Both the position numbers and the translations under genes were made by a program. A stretch of 59,057 nt of DNA, taken from the IMG/VR virus record IMGVR_UViG_3300033183_000090, positions 1-59,057 of that record. The stretch is one strand, 5' to 3'. The first letter of the stretch is position 1. Each line of letters begins with the position of its first letter. A model generated the notes under the pieces. The model had not been told where the DNA came from. It saw only the letters and a program-made list of their open reading frames with translations, and made no database searches. This DNA comes from a virus. Of the stretch, positions 43,901 through 50,852 are shown in pieces.

Positions 43901-46255
43901 AACAACCTACCTGATAGCAAGCAAGGCTTCGGGCGTTGGATGAACAAAAACCGTGGCCTATTGATGCAGGACATCAAACAGCCAGAAAGCCACATGCGCA
44001 TCCTCCAAGCACTGCGTCGTGGCCGCGCATACGTCAACAGACTTAACCCGCAAGAACGTGCAGTTGCTCTGAAGATTGCCCGTGCTTTCGAGCTTGAACT
44101 CAACAAGATGCGCGAACTTGGTATCCAAGTCGGCGACACTCGCAAGTACGGCATGGACTTCTACGTTCCACAAGTCTGGAACACAGATGCTATCCGGGCC
44201 AACCCGGCGAAGTTCGAGGAGGCGATGGTCAGGTTCTTGGCACGCGAACAGCGTAGCCCTGAGTTCTTGGGCAACGTCCTCAACGAGGCTGAGTTGCGAG
44301 CCAAGGCTAAGCGGCTGTTCTACACAATGTCTGGCGACGAAGGCATCCTAGACTTGGTGGGTGATGAGGTATCCAAGGCGGTGTCCGATCCATTCCACCA
44401 GCGTATGTTGCGCCTGTCGCCTGAAGACTACCCTGAACTTGAGGGCTTCTTGCAGAACGACCTCCAAGCACTGATGGCTAAATACTTCGACCGTACCGTT
44501 CGCAAGCGCATGCTTACCAAGAACTTCGGCGTAGAAGGTCACGCTCTGGAGGCTTACAAGGCAGTGGCTCGCGGCGGTCGTGACGCGGCGGTAGAAATCT
44601 TGTCTAGCCCGCGCATCCAAGTAATCGAGTACGACACGATCCTTGGTAAAGCTGGCAGTGAAAACATGATTGTGCCTCGCCTTCCGGGCGGTCGTGAGAC
44701 CATTATGAAGGTGGTTGCTGACATCGACCGTGTTCTAGGTACTGATCCTAATAAGCGTACCCTGAACAAACAGGCGGCGATGAACGTCATCATCAACGCT
44801 CAAGAAGCGGCGTTCCGCACAGACCCCAACTTCCTGCTCCGCGCAGAGGCTGTGGTCAACGCTATGGTCGACTTCCAGAAACCAGCGCGACTAAGCGTTA
44901 TTCAGGACATCGACAAGTTCAACGCTGTTCTCAACAAGCGCCCAATCGACGGTAGCTCTGGTCACGAGATGAAGCACAAGTTCAGCCGTGGCGTCCGTTC
45001 GTTCAACTCAGTCTCACTACTGGCTTACACCACGCTTTCGTCTATCCCTGACTTGGCGCTACCGCTCATCCGCAGTGGCAACATGACAGCGTTTGCGAAG
45101 GCTTGGTCGAAGTACGCATCAGACCCAGACTATCGCCACATGGCGAAGCGCATGGGTACTGGTATCGAGAACCTGATCCACGACCGCATGGTGCAGATGG
45201 CAGGCCAAGGCGAACAGAAGTTCACCAACGCCTTCTTTAACTTCACCCTGCTGACAGACTGGACAAACATGAACCGCGAAGTGGCGGCCATGGTGGGGTT
45301 CGAGGCGTTCAAGACTGAGATCGACCGCGCATCCCGCCTTCGTCGTGAAGGCCGCATGGACAGCATGGCATACCGCAAAGCAGTTCGCTTCCTAGAGCGT
45401 TACGGCCTGACTGGCCCCAACGCTGAGCATGACTTCTTGCACAAGAACAGCTTCGCGCTGGACTCATTGCCTCAAGATGAAGTCATCCAGAACCAGCTTA
45501 AAGCGGCGATGTTGCGCTTCACAAACGAAGCCATCTTTACGCCTAATCCGAATGACGTACCGATGTGGGCGCAAACCCCATACGGCGCGATCATCTTCCA
45601 GCTGAAGTCGTTCCCGCTGATGATGTCCAGACTTTCCAAGGACATCCTCAAGGAAGCCTTTGTACACGGCAACATGAAGCCGCTGATGTACATGGCAACG
45701 GCTGGCGTTGGTCTGGGTATGGTTTCGCTTGGCCTCAAAGACTTCGTGCAATCTCGCGGCGGCGAAGATGAGAAGTCTAGGGCGCTACGTCTACGCGACA
45801 GCGGCAAACTCGGCGAGCTTATCGGCGTCGAAGAGGGTGGCGATGTTGATGCACGACTTGGCTGGTATCTCGAAGGCTTGCTCGCAATGGGTGGTCTCGG
45901 TCTGTTCGCTGAGATGATGTACAACACATCTGCTCAGTTGGATAACGGAGCCTACGGCCAGATGCGCACAATGAGTGCGGTGTTTGGCCCAACGGTCGGC
46001 CTGATGCAACAAGGTCTGACAGTCGCGGCTGGCGCTCAAGAGGCCGCGTTCGGCGACCCAGACAAGAACTACAAAGAACGTGCCGCAGTACGCGAAGCGG
46101 CTCGCCGCATACCAATCGCTGGTGGATACCGTCCATTCGTGGAAGGCACCACAGACTTGGTGGCCGGGGAGCGTGGAGGTGACGGCGATGCACCGACTAA
46201 CAACTGGCGCAGGTCAAGCACAAGCGCTTGGTCAAAAAGGGATAGCAACTGGTGA
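34994..46255 (+). CDS. Giant polyvalent internal virion protein, 3753 aa
   Basis: The GTG start follows CTGGAGTACCGCC. The N-terminal 260 residues end in a glycine-zipper-like stretch (GTVMGGAIGAPMGAAGAVL). Long Ala/Glu/Arg coiled-coil regions follow (about 290-730 and 1080-1330). A zinc-peptidase motif VHEVGHW lies at 1770-1776 with a possible third ligand at E1822 or E1826. Around 2590-2835, FGSGIYI, PVFARIRNPF and GFDSLQ...MMFNEGSLREL match the layout of phage ADP-ribosyltransferase (ART-PolyVal) domains. The C-terminal third resembles large phage ejection proteins and has hydrophobic segments near the end (MYMATAGVGLGMVSLGL). It is likely ejected with the DNA and may modify host proteins. 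Catalysis is inferred. Confidence 0.85.
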   Translation: MALRSSQIASTLTTTTNPVQEQGSQSLGYAANLNPENVRNVLNSREFIQDIMDYYGERDGRSFQSNAEAIDYFMSDRRWKNMNTVSMAKELMSTGADSNAQNGRLARLQTVFDAAPSFYEEGGDGFAGFAENAAAAVLDPINLIGFGSGGAAAKAAAAGVRAQAGHALSREALNATRREATRAGLRAGIAGGARAEGLAEGFVSGTQSALTQNRNINIGLQNEFSYGQLAADTALGTVMGGAIGAPMGAAGAVLPNPLVRGANGERFTMENSITRGIREGQQQVRADLRAGREADALDAEANATPARTPEEEEDVAFNDTAARARARAERLTSQEAEAAADAQTRAAAESDSTPTVGTPDPNQPRPDSEGTRLRLSAQTMLDARRAAVAKDAQAAKAAESGDVAKASELRAEAEALRQGSNDIKQTLDILDSDANAREKQAAMDALAEKQKTTVQLLLPAPEARQALPAPDPNNPIPSTGQVYDEAGNPIIQLPDGSPGRNLNEDELLRKRAIMPEVKVDGQPMRTNEAGAAAIQAEADAAQAQRDLELGVQQGERPGTSRPDMVEEARLEQEIATDKDALVAADQSIQEINARFEAEPDPEKKPAIQAELDQALASRQEIASRINTNELRTAQIKAERIQNGAERQKALDAVASQEDALATEASTDGTRVEAGAEDGDAPTVEFTDADITPEAIADATGTNTNTLLDVLESLGHNRNYEQRVLKGLGDARTTAGKTKRREYLVDRLKRAKAREVTASNLKLLTIDNKFNRNIVEAMLETAGLDDAELAHAIDIYDKFLERAGYSLFLEKMADLGPLGTPSRVLSVLRETVGPDAVAAVEKAIASRGALHAEIPRDQLVGIYKLLSPEQKAKMTQFKAIYLKNIKMDNPGISEADAERMAKHAVEQLVKVQLQRTIGQDPKAATALGLGQDIVDDILSRTEGVHMGKQVRAGSGYYNQNGRLVKGGDVVNKAQRMLQSANSKGYIGKLIIQGRKRDAGGNTIRTSAGFTALDQLLDAAIQRATNRGGEADPIKRARAVEQAKKNNNDAMNPEVLEPIAKELNLANGMLNRWLKAQENYDGPVEGAEIAKIEGKIDEARIRLGDAIVAAQQILGAKGGEHADGILKALRERISMLTKSTGKEAAGNRKEKAMAESARSMITVELNARRAELGAKIRRHNQQVASGQKTDMSDAQVAALQEQIVQLGKDLDQAISKVGVAERRIFKEMKKTLAAERIAQNKLDINAGQMTEAEARASDEAYEAWLMEGLDRQEVETMASDMADNVNRVESANRQHAKVVNEEIAPDYNKMTKAELISRLKEAEAKRQKRLSAVSDINTMPAGKRYKPFMVSVRGVEVDVHNDFTFTKGTDGTVEVRMADSQEVLGKIQTIEGHGFVFHKTADAADAPKTLFTTNDALKRQLPVMFEARIKKLNEDTSNFDVRENEPDLVYYEPDYKQSETYADAPVREITEADIVDPIAQPRVVGDPSNPLSMTEDNFDVPAGRKLAVQIIDPESGKSFKSVRVLSYKGNQSIGDVLKTSAKYKYVVGHVEAPYKSGSIGAEETFRPLDPEDAFYPANATEPVLGAEYAPTSGNDRSSRRMRKNRPHKLEDLAGKAIIGAPEFYADAGIRSVADLVQYVANLEMIPWAQLKDKANYDLFVQRRIEAGQLLQRNAPNGIDRPVADARVAVNQLREVFAGAADDEIVAAEAFIMRLASKNQGQAPLIKGGLESQYMPNTLGAPGAERNRISIGDQTLRVDEDGKRYRPAVGDLVHEVGHWIYMNLMTESEKLQFWDSVGKYMTEDGFMIDHIQRRVVDGIYSNAIESPAEMFAHQFSGWVVGNGMINNTSLWTKIARKAQAIIKKFIKREEFEIDPDLVPIFQKYMPVLEIDPVTGASNGGVSRFAHLEEFGAKVGKKEGKGAALAGKQLRVLDERRIELLDVLNTSSSEATDSLSLIMTLERVQKALYGDYGGKQYASNHKVYDGQEGSGSTRIMALDGKPALNKIMQAQYQVHDFLRDLRAAGAYRYTDSGLAGELDIDDAGRSVITKSIADQMEAMDAEAGTNSFEAQIRALRNSKAAYDALDWETTAHLHRLANNLIFAMEAGMKEYKAMFVRNMPKDARQGGLDIEFDTGKAFLRKPSAKSLQAMRRNKAKAEQELQEMVNIQTLIRAMNEADIGIYLDENSLADVKLDVAPARMSTAEIVTEASALPKDNKRYVDLANEMRNRENTQGPSAEELIADLSDDERLIFDTMVDRESAQRILDLASNGTIASGKFQIIAADYLRKLGVENPLKPTSTTVNKAINRLVEVSDGTDTGNGIPHGLPSSMKDHIAGLSHREKRVEHNQRSIFTKLMLLMGKNGDDEIISEYDLGTLVGQPGGDLDDTLPIPTNHPLYNDVRDRIRLVARLAKQGKQDEAIIEVAEIAYHMMSGSERDLLRRVARVDIPIGPNGTKIGGLDPNVEADQVARIKEMVLETMENGQPNWIDIDQVPKLATANKLLRNLAEHTSFVLNGVFDGGPQKPMMAAHGDMLAGARNKTPTLSAARGVDVKNMHPAVAPRAVREYISNIPVRIETAVRSFLGIDSASKLIDHTFVNVSNKANVRGITATNEGTFGSGIYIRRLKDAEAGYDPQATKTQLEAEIDKSSLSTEQRGAATEVVQDILGLRERIKSASQAGSPSAPALPELLRREARAWSILKDMLPSIKHNKVSPVFARIRNPFRMDSQSSYSLVSTDSNNIGWLMAEAAKRGLFNAEGATNLRQALPQQFHGADLFNALTSENGIMVRHGEASSSAEAKDQLASFLSDQGFDSLQVDDGYMMFNEGSLRELQGQWAESDITMHGGEKIGGDLKIGAQVAEEMVATGEVLDQNMFVGLVAQAQKAGMPDAAIRPLRRMAKGRELGPSDVERVGLFSSVLNYFSENSKYFRTIGANWFGDKIKPANGTGIYEMHDVELNNILSPIFLGRNRQDASLNNLPDSKQGFGRWMNKNRGLLMQDIKQPESHMRILQALRRGRAYVNRLNPQERAVALKIARAFELELNKMRELGIQVGDTRKYGMDFYVPQVWNTDAIRANPAKFEEAMVRFLAREQRSPEFLGNVLNEAELRAKAKRLFYTMSGDEGILDLVGDEVSKAVSDPFHQRMLRLSPEDYPELEGFLQNDLQALMAKYFDRTVRKRMLTKNFGVEGHALEAYKAVARGGRDAAVEILSSPRIQVIEYDTILGKAGSENMIVPRLPGGRETIMKVVADIDRVLGTDPNKRTLNKQAAMNVIINAQEAAFRTDPNFLLRAEAVVNAMVDFQKPARLSVIQDIDKFNAVLNKRPIDGSSGHEMKHKFSRGVRSFNSVSLLAYTTLSSIPDLALPLIRSGNMTAFAKAWSKYASDPDYRHMAKRMGTGIENLIHDRMVQMAGQGEQKFTNAFFNFTLLTDWTNMNREVAAMVGFEAFKTEIDRASRLRREGRMDSMAYRKAVRFLERYGLTGPNAEHDFLHKNSFALDSLPQDEVIQNQLKAAMLRFTNEAIFTPNPNDVPMWAQTPYGAIIFQLKSFPLMMSRLSKDILKEAFVHGNMKPLMYMATAGVGLGMVSLGLKDFVQSRGGEDEKSRALRLRDSGKLGELIGVEEGGDVDARLGWYLEGLLAMGGLGLFAEMMYNTSAQLDNGAYGQMRTMSAVFGPTVGLMQQGLTVAAGAQEAAFGDPDKNYKERAAVREAARRIPIAGGYRPFVEGTTDLVAGERGGDGDAPTNNWRRSSTSAWSKRDSNW

Positions 46256-46452
46256 CGCTTAAAGAAGTTCTAGCTCAGAAACTTATCCCCCGAGGCATGA
46301 TGATCGCTATGACCATCATGTCTTGGCGGGTAGTCGAGTGGTTTATGACCCTCTCTGACCCAAGCCCGTCTCAGGCGGGCTTGGTTTCTGTCGTAACTGG
46401 CGCAATGACAGGCGCATTTGCCGTGTGGCTTAACCATGAAAAGGACAAATAA
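46252..46452 (+). CDS. Small two-helix membrane protein, candidate holin
   Basis: The GTG start overlaps the previous stop. Two hydrophobic segments (MMIAMTIMSWRVVEWFM and AGLVSVVTGAMTGAFAVWL), separated by a Pro/Ser turn and followed by the charged tail NHEKDK, fit a class II holin topology. Its place at the head of the lysis cassette supports a holin or antiholin role. The next gene encodes another holin-like protein. The stop and next start overlap (TAATG). Confidence 0.7.
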   Translation: MTLKEVLAQKLIPRGMMIAMTIMSWRVVEWFMTLSDPSPSQAGLVSVVTGAMTGAFAVWLNHEKDK

Positions 46453-46847
46453 TGTTATCAGCACTCATAGGCCCAGTGACTGGGCTACTAGATAAGTTCA
46501 TCCCTGATGCGGACGAGAAGGCAAAACTCGCCCACGAAATCGCAACACTTGCGACTAAGCAGGCCCACGAAATTAGTCTCGCCCAGATCGAGGTCAACAA
46601 AGCGGAAGCGGCTTCTGGCTCAGTCTTCAAGGGCGGATGGCGTCCTTTTATTGGTTGGACGTGCGGAGTGGCCTTTGCTTACCATTTTGTTATTCAGCCT
46701 CTGCTGGTGTTTGGCGTCGCTATTTCTGGCGTTACTGTCCCTGATCTTCCGGCTTTTGACATGAGTTCTCTTTTAACTGTACTTGGCGGGCTACTTGGCC
46801 TCGGCTCTTTGCGCACGTTTGAAAAGTACAAGGGGGTCACGAAGTAG
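46452..46847 (+). CDS. Holin of the GTA/3TM type
   Basis: This 131-residue protein has a charged helical N-terminal half (DADEKAKLAHEIATLATKQA) followed by GGWRPFIGWTCGVAFAYHFV and further hydrophobic segments ending near LLGLGSLRTFEKYKGV. The order and the GGWRPFIGW motif match three-helix holins found in gene transfer agents and alphaproteobacterial phages. It should form the membrane lesion that releases the endolysin. Its neighbours are a second small holin-like gene and an M15 peptidase. Confidence 0.87.
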   Translation: MLSALIGPVTGLLDKFIPDADEKAKLAHEIATLATKQAHEISLAQIEVNKAEAASGSVFKGGWRPFIGWTCGVAFAYHFVIQPLLVFGVAISGVTVPDLPAFDMSSLLTVLGGLLGLGSLRTFEKYKGVTK

Positions 46848-46848
46848 C

Positions 46849-47322
46849 ATGGACATCGACAGCGTCAAAACGTATATCGGTATTGCGACTGCCGCTGTTG
46901 GACTAGCGGCTGGCGGCTATCAGGCCGCTGACAAAATCGGGTGGCTACAAAAGCCCATTCTTGAGTGGTATCCCGAGCATTTCAGCATCACTAGCGGGCC
47001 AGCAAACGAGCCGTTCAAGGTGGTAGTCGCACGAGAAAAGCTACGCGACGACTGCACAGTTGAGAACTTCATACTCGATGTGCGCGACAGCGAGCTACTG
47101 GTGCATCAAACAACACCATCTATTACTACATTCATGGGGCCAGCGAACCACAAAGTGGATACGTTTGCCTACACCTTCACCTTCAATGAACCAGAGAAAG
47201 TAAGCGAGGGCGTGGCAACGCTTATCGCCTACATCCACTACGGCTGTCCCGAAGGGCCAGTTGTGGTGCAATACCCAGACCACCCAAACCTTACCTTTAA
47301 CGTAGAAGGAATCTCACAATGA
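46849..47322 (+). CDS. Membrane-anchored lysis-cassette protein, possible spanin-like
   Basis: The start chosen is MDIDSV, just after the holin stop. Upstream codons belong to the holin frame. The N-terminus has one hydrophobic segment (YIGIATAAVGLAAGGYQAA), then a predicted periplasmic beta-rich domain of about 120 residues with no lipobox. It lies between holin and endolysin. A function in the last lysis step, or in anchoring the endolysin, is suggested by position only. Four bases overlap the next gene. Confidence 0.55.
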   Translation: MDIDSVKTYIGIATAAVGLAAGGYQAADKIGWLQKPILEWYPEHFSITSGPANEPFKVVVAREKLRDDCTVENFILDVRDSELLVHQTTPSITTFMGPANHKVDTFAYTFTFNEPEKVSEGVATLIAYIHYGCPEGPVVVQYPDHPNLTFNVEGISQ

Positions 47323-47774
47323 GTTTCAAACTTTCACAGCGCAGTCTCGATAAACTGGAGGGCGTCGACGAGCGATTAGTCGAAACTGTTAAGCGTGCAA
47401 TCGAGATCACCACCGTAGACTTTGGAGTCATCCAAGGCTTGCGAACTCTCGAAGAGCAGAAGGAACTTGTTGCTAAAGGGGCGAGTCAGACTATGAAGTC
47501 GCGCCACCTCGAAGGCATGGCCGTAGACTTAATGGGCTACTTGTCCGGGCGGGCCTGCTGGGAAATCACAATTTACGACGACATCGCAGATGCCATGAGA
47601 CTGGCGGCACTGGAGACAGATACCCCGATCCGTTGGGGTGGGTGCTGGATAGTCGAGGACATCCGCGATTGGAAGCAACCAATGTCAGAAGCCTACAACT
47701 ACTACGTCGATACTCGACGCAAGCAGGGTCGACGACCATTTATTGATGGGCCGCACTTCGAGATACCCGGCTAG
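47319..47774 (+). CDS. Endolysin, M15-type peptidase
   Basis: The 151 residues carry the VanY-like zinc motifs SRHLEGMAVDLMG (His and Asp ligands) and, near the end, GPHFEI (third His), along with GLRTLEEQ near the N-terminus. M15 phage enzymes cut peptidoglycan cross-links (L-Ala-D-Glu or D,D specificity). There is no signal peptide, so release through the upstream holin is expected. Its end overlaps the convergent kinase gene by 35 bp, leaving no room for a terminator between the two transcripts. Confidence 0.9.
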   Translation: MSFKLSQRSLDKLEGVDERLVETVKRAIEITTVDFGVIQGLRTLEEQKELVAKGASQTMKSRHLEGMAVDLMGYLSGRACWEITIYDDIADAMRLAALETDTPIRWGGCWIVEDIRDWKQPMSEAYNYYVDTRRKQGRRPFIDGPHFEIPG

Positions 47775-48291
47775 TCACGCCCCAAATTAAGTCTAGTTGC
47801 ATGGCAAGCTCACGCTGGCCCATGCTGTTGTGCAGGATAAGATTAGGTTCGGATGGTATCGACTCCGAGCAATGCTCCCCGCCGTCCATTCCCGGACGCT
47901 GAATTAGAACCAGCGTTCCCCCCATCTTCCTGACCCTCTCCGCTTCGTTTGGAAAGCGACAGTCGTCGACTACGACGGGGGTCTGGTCGTTCAACAGGGC
48001 CAGCACCTCGGACTGCCATAGATCGCCCCAAAGATTTTCGTGGATTAAGGTTCGACCCCATTCCGTTCCCAAAGTTTGCATCGCCCATCTTGGTGTTGCT
48101 CCATTCAATAATGCGCAGGGCTGTTCTTTGAGGTCACCCTCTAGCTCGCGCTCAGTTAAACCCAAAGTTCGCAACATGTCCTTGAGTGGCTTGGCGAACT
48201 TGACTTTAGTGTATCCGAAATTCTCGACTAAGTAGTCCGCACAGAAAGACTTGCCACTACCCATGTACCCACAGAAAGCCACGAGCTTCAT
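47740..48291 (-). CDS. Deoxynucleoside monophosphate kinase
   Basis: This 183-residue P-loop kinase has GYMGSGKS at the N-terminus, followed by FAKPLKDMLRTLGL and MQTLGTEWGR, and a later VVDDCRFPNEAE strand. These are the motifs of phage dNMP kinases (T4 gp1-like family), which phosphorylate dNMPs for DNA synthesis. It is the last gene of the leftward recombination operon and converges on the endolysin gene. The length is typical. Confidence 0.9.
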   Translation of the reverse strand: MKLVAFCGYMGSGKSFCADYLVENFGYTKVKFAKPLKDMLRTLGLTERELEGDLKEQPCALLNGATPRWAMQTLGTEWGRTLIHENLWGDLWQSEVLALLNDQTPVVVDDCRFPNEAERVRKMGGTLVLIQRPGMDGGEHCSESIPSEPNLILHNSMGQRELAMQLDLIWGVTSRVSRSAAHQ

Positions 48292-48293
48292 TG

Positions 48294-48503
48294 TTATTCC
48301 ATTTCTTTGAGCTTCAACTCAACGTCCAGTATCTCGGCCTTGATGTACTTCTGCTTGTCCATCGCCTTGAACCTGTCATCAATAAGGTTGCCCCGCTTAT
48401 CGCCGTACTGCTCAATGTTCCATTCGATGTCGCGGATGCGTTCTTTGATGCTCTGCTCTTGGTGTCTGAGTTCGAGCAACTTTAATTCAAGTTCCTTCTT
48501 CAT
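48294..48503 (-). CDS. Small coiled-coil protein, 69 aa
   Basis: The entire protein is predicted helical and highly charged (MKKELELKLLELRHQEQSIKERI). It lies between exonuclease-associated genes and the nucleotide kinase, with a 17-bp overlap upstream and 2 bp before the kinase start. No family is recognised. It may be an adaptor for a replication or recombination protein. Confidence 0.6.
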   Translation of the reverse strand: MKKELELKLLELRHQEQSIKERIRDIEWNIEQYGDKRGNLIDDRFKAMDKQKYIKAEILDVELKLKEME

Positions 48504-48714
48504 TCTCTGCCTCTAAGTCTTTGGCCCACCTGACCAAGTCGTTGTACCTTTTGTTGATCTCCTGAACCTTGCGCATCCTGAGTTCTTTGCTACGCAATTT
48601 CTTCGCTTTGACTGCGTCGTCGATCAGCTTCTTGTGTTGATCTCTGACGCCTTGTTTAGTCGCCCTGATTAGAACCGGGTCAACGCGACTAAGAACCTCG
48701 AATAATTCCATCAT
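48487..48714 (-). CDS. Small basic helical protein, 75 aa
   Basis: The start MMELFEV overlaps the stop of the exonuclease (ATGA), which indicates coupled translation. The protein is basic and helical (ATKQGVRDQHKKLIDDAVKAKK, LRSKELRMRKVQEINKRY). It may assist the exonuclease or bind nucleic acid. No family is recognised. Confidence 0.6.
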   Translation of the reverse strand: MMELFEVLSRVDPVLIRATKQGVRDQHKKLIDDAVKAKKLRSKELRMRKVQEINKRYNDLVRWAKDLEAENEEGT

Positions 48715-49505
48715 CCCCTCGGCTTGGGTACATACGCTGTCCAGTCGGCACAAGTCGTGCCGTCGCATTTGTCACAGCGCATCTTCCCGTCATTTGTTGC
48801 GTATGAATTGCCGCAAGTGCGGACACTCCGCTCGTCTGGCAGTGCGCCATTCCAGCATGCGTCGAACTTGAAGCACCCACGACAGCGCCAATCGCTCTCG
48901 TCTTCAGAACATTTAGCCGCATCGTTCACCAGAACGCGCTCAACCTTGGCAGTCAGGTAAGCAAACCTGAACTCGTCGTAGTCGATGTACTCATGGTGGT
49001 ATGCGGAAGTGTTCTTGTTGTAGGCCACCATCACAAACTTCTTAATGCCAGATAGGCCCATCATAAATTGCATCTGGTCGTAGTAGTGTGCGTGACTAGA
49101 CTTGATGCCCTTCTTAACAAACTCTTTGTGCTTGGCATCGTTCATTGATTTGATTTCAACGCCTATAGTATCTGGCCCGACTTCCATCAGACCGTCGGCG
49201 TTACCCATAACCAAGCCGCCGTAGCCTTCAAATCGCCACTGCTTGCCCGACATTGGGTCTTTCTCCATGACATGCAGACCAGCCTTACGCATGTCCTTGA
49301 TGACCACGTCTTCAATGCGGTGGCCGTCTCTGAAAATTCTTTTGAGTCTTGAGTCTGGCGGGGTGTCTGGATAACCCCTAAAAGAAAACGCTATCGAAGC
49401 GTCACATGATTGCCCGATGCCTGACGCACCGATGTACTGCCGAGCCTTCTCGCGCTTCTCTTTGTCGAAAGCATCTTCGATAAGTTGGGTTATGTCTGGC
49501 GTCAT
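48711..49505 (-). CDS. PD-(D/E)XK exonuclease, RecB/Cas4-like
   Basis: This 264-residue protein has an N-terminal QSCDASIAFSFRGYP segment, nuclease motifs around GNADGLMEVGPDTIGVEIKSMND (acidic residues and the E-x-K signature), and three C-terminal Cys pairs (CRGCFKFDAC, CGN, CDKCDG). It would degrade a DNA strand to give a tail for the annealing/recombinase proteins encoded upstream. A Cas4-like iron-sulfur site is possible but not shown. A strong hairpin separates it from the preceding gene. Confidence 0.85.
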   Translation of the reverse strand: MTPDITQLIEDAFDKEKREKARQYIGASGIGQSCDASIAFSFRGYPDTPPDSRLKRIFRDGHRIEDVVIKDMRKAGLHVMEKDPMSGKQWRFEGYGGLVMGNADGLMEVGPDTIGVEIKSMNDAKHKEFVKKGIKSSHAHYYDQMQFMMGLSGIKKFVMVAYNKNTSAYHHEYIDYDEFRFAYLTAKVERVLVNDAAKCSEDESDWRCRGCFKFDACWNGALPDERSVRTCGNSYATNDGKMRCDKCDGTTCADWTAYVPKPRG

Positions 49506-49522
49506 TCTTCATCTTCACAATA

Positions 49523-49550
49523 AGTTAAGGGGGCTTTAGCCCCCTTAACT
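49523..49550. other. Perfect 12-bp hairpin between recombination genes
   Basis: AGTTAAGGGGGC pairs perfectly with GCCCCCTTAACT across a TTTA loop. A short mixed T-rich stretch follows in the leftward direction. It may be a weak terminator or mRNA stabiliser that sets the ratio of exonuclease to the DUF669-type protein. Confidence 0.7.
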
Positions 49551-49557
49551 CTACTTC

Positions 49558-50037
49558 TTAGAACGGTATATCGTCGTCCATATCGTTGTCAGGCTTGTCA
49601 TCACCCTTTTTCTGGGCAGACTTGCCGATCTCCGCAGGATCAAAGTAACCCTTCACACCTGATCCGGTGCGCTCTTCGCCATCCTTAGTGTACGTCTGGG
49701 AGACAACAGACACACCCGGCATGAGTCCTTTCAGACTAGCAATATCCCCCGGCTTGTCAGGATTTTTATGACCGCCGAAAGTGAGGAGAGCTTTCAACTG
49801 CTCCCGACCGATCCGAGTTGCTTGCTCGGAAGAGGGGACATGGACATTGATCCAGTGGCGTATTTGACCACCAGTGCCTACATCCTCAAGGGTTACCTCG
49901 ACTTGCTTCCCGCCCGAGCGCGTATCTCGTAACTGTGCGCTTACCACTTTGCACTGGTAACGACCGGGTTGCAGTGTGTTGCTGGAACCAGATGCTTCGA
50001 TCCCAGACAGGTTAAGTTCATTGAATGAAAACGCCAT
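49558..50037 (-). CDS. DUF669-type recombination-associated protein
   Basis: The start MAFSFNEL overlaps the stop of the ATPase (TAATG). The core LQPGRYQCKVVSAQLRDT, the strand KQVEVTLEDVG, and the acidic C-terminal tail (KGDDKPDNDMDDDIPF) are the marks of DUF669-type proteins, which act as phage single-strand DNA-binding partners of Sak4-like ATPases. The tail ending in DDDIPF resembles bacterial SSB tails that recruit other replication proteins. It would protect resected DNA. Confidence 0.85.
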   Translation of the reverse strand: MAFSFNELNLSGIEASGSSNTLQPGRYQCKVVSAQLRDTRSGGKQVEVTLEDVGTGGQIRHWINVHVPSSEQATRIGREQLKALLTFGGHKNPDKPGDIASLKGLMPGVSVVSQTYTKDGEERTGSGVKGYFDPAEIGKSAQKKGDDKPDNDMDDDIPF

Positions 50038-50852
50038 TATTTGGACTCCTCTTGATGTGCGTCTTGCCATTTCTGGTACTCGTCGTCGTCCATATCCATA
50101 CGCTTGAACAACTCGACGATGTTCCCAGTCTTCTCAACTGCCTTGAGGCGACGATTTTCATCGCGCACCTTGCCTTTCCAGCCACGGACTTCTTCGGTCA
50201 CGACGTAGCGCACGACTTGCTGGCCGCTGTCACGGTCACCAGATGTGCTACGAACACCGCAGAAGACGCAGTCGAAAATGCCGGGCAGTTGTTGCATTGT
50301 CGCTTTACCGCCCACCATGGGCCAGTATTCGACATTGCCATTGTCGTCTTGGTTTTCTTTGGCGAGTGCCGTTACCAAGACGTGCATAGGCATATCCCTG
50401 ATAGCCTTGCATGCACCTATCAACTGGCTTGCGTGGCTCGACCATACTTCAAAGCCGTTCACGTTTTTGCCAGTCTTCTTAGCGTTCGCCTCTGCTTCCG
50501 CTTCTGCGGCTCGCATTGAGTGATCGCTGAGTTCTGTCAGTGAGTCGATGCCAACCCACTTGTAACCCTTCGACTTGAAGTCATCAGTGCGCATCCACTT
50601 GAAGATGTCGACGAAAGAGTATTCGTCTTTGTCTGGGTTGGACGCGCCACTCCAAGATGTGAAGGGCAGGTAGTCAATGCCAGCGGAGCGGACAGACGAT
50701 AGGCCAGACTCACCAGAAATGATGAACCCGTCGCCGTAATGCTCTTGGTAATAGATGAACTGGGTAGTCTTACCCCACCCGTGGTGTCCATACAACATGC
50801 ACTTGCGGTATGACGTTGTGTGGTCACGGGTGTTCCTCGGTGTGAACCCCAT
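50037..50852 (-). CDS. Sak4-like RecA-fold ATPase (single-strand annealing)
   Basis: The 271 residues include Walker A LYGHHGWGKTT (near 22-30) and a Walker B-like WVGIDSLTEL strand, followed by a His/Gln switch region (HVLVTALAKENQDD). This is the family of phage Sak4 recombinases, which use ATP to anneal complementary single strands. The neighbouring DUF669-type protein and exonuclease complete the recombination set. It starts at an ATG overlapping the previous stop (TAATG). Confidence 0.88.
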   Translation of the reverse strand: MGFTPRNTRDHTTSYRKCMLYGHHGWGKTTQFIYYQEHYGDGFIISGESGLSSVRSAGIDYLPFTSWSGASNPDKDEYSFVDIFKWMRTDDFKSKGYKWVGIDSLTELSDHSMRAAEAEAEANAKKTGKNVNGFEVWSSHASQLIGACKAIRDMPMHVLVTALAKENQDDNGNVEYWPMVGGKATMQQLPGIFDCVFCGVRSTSGDRDSGQQVVRYVVTEEVRGWKGKVRDENRRLKAVEKTGNIVELFKRMDMDDDEYQKWQDAHQEESK

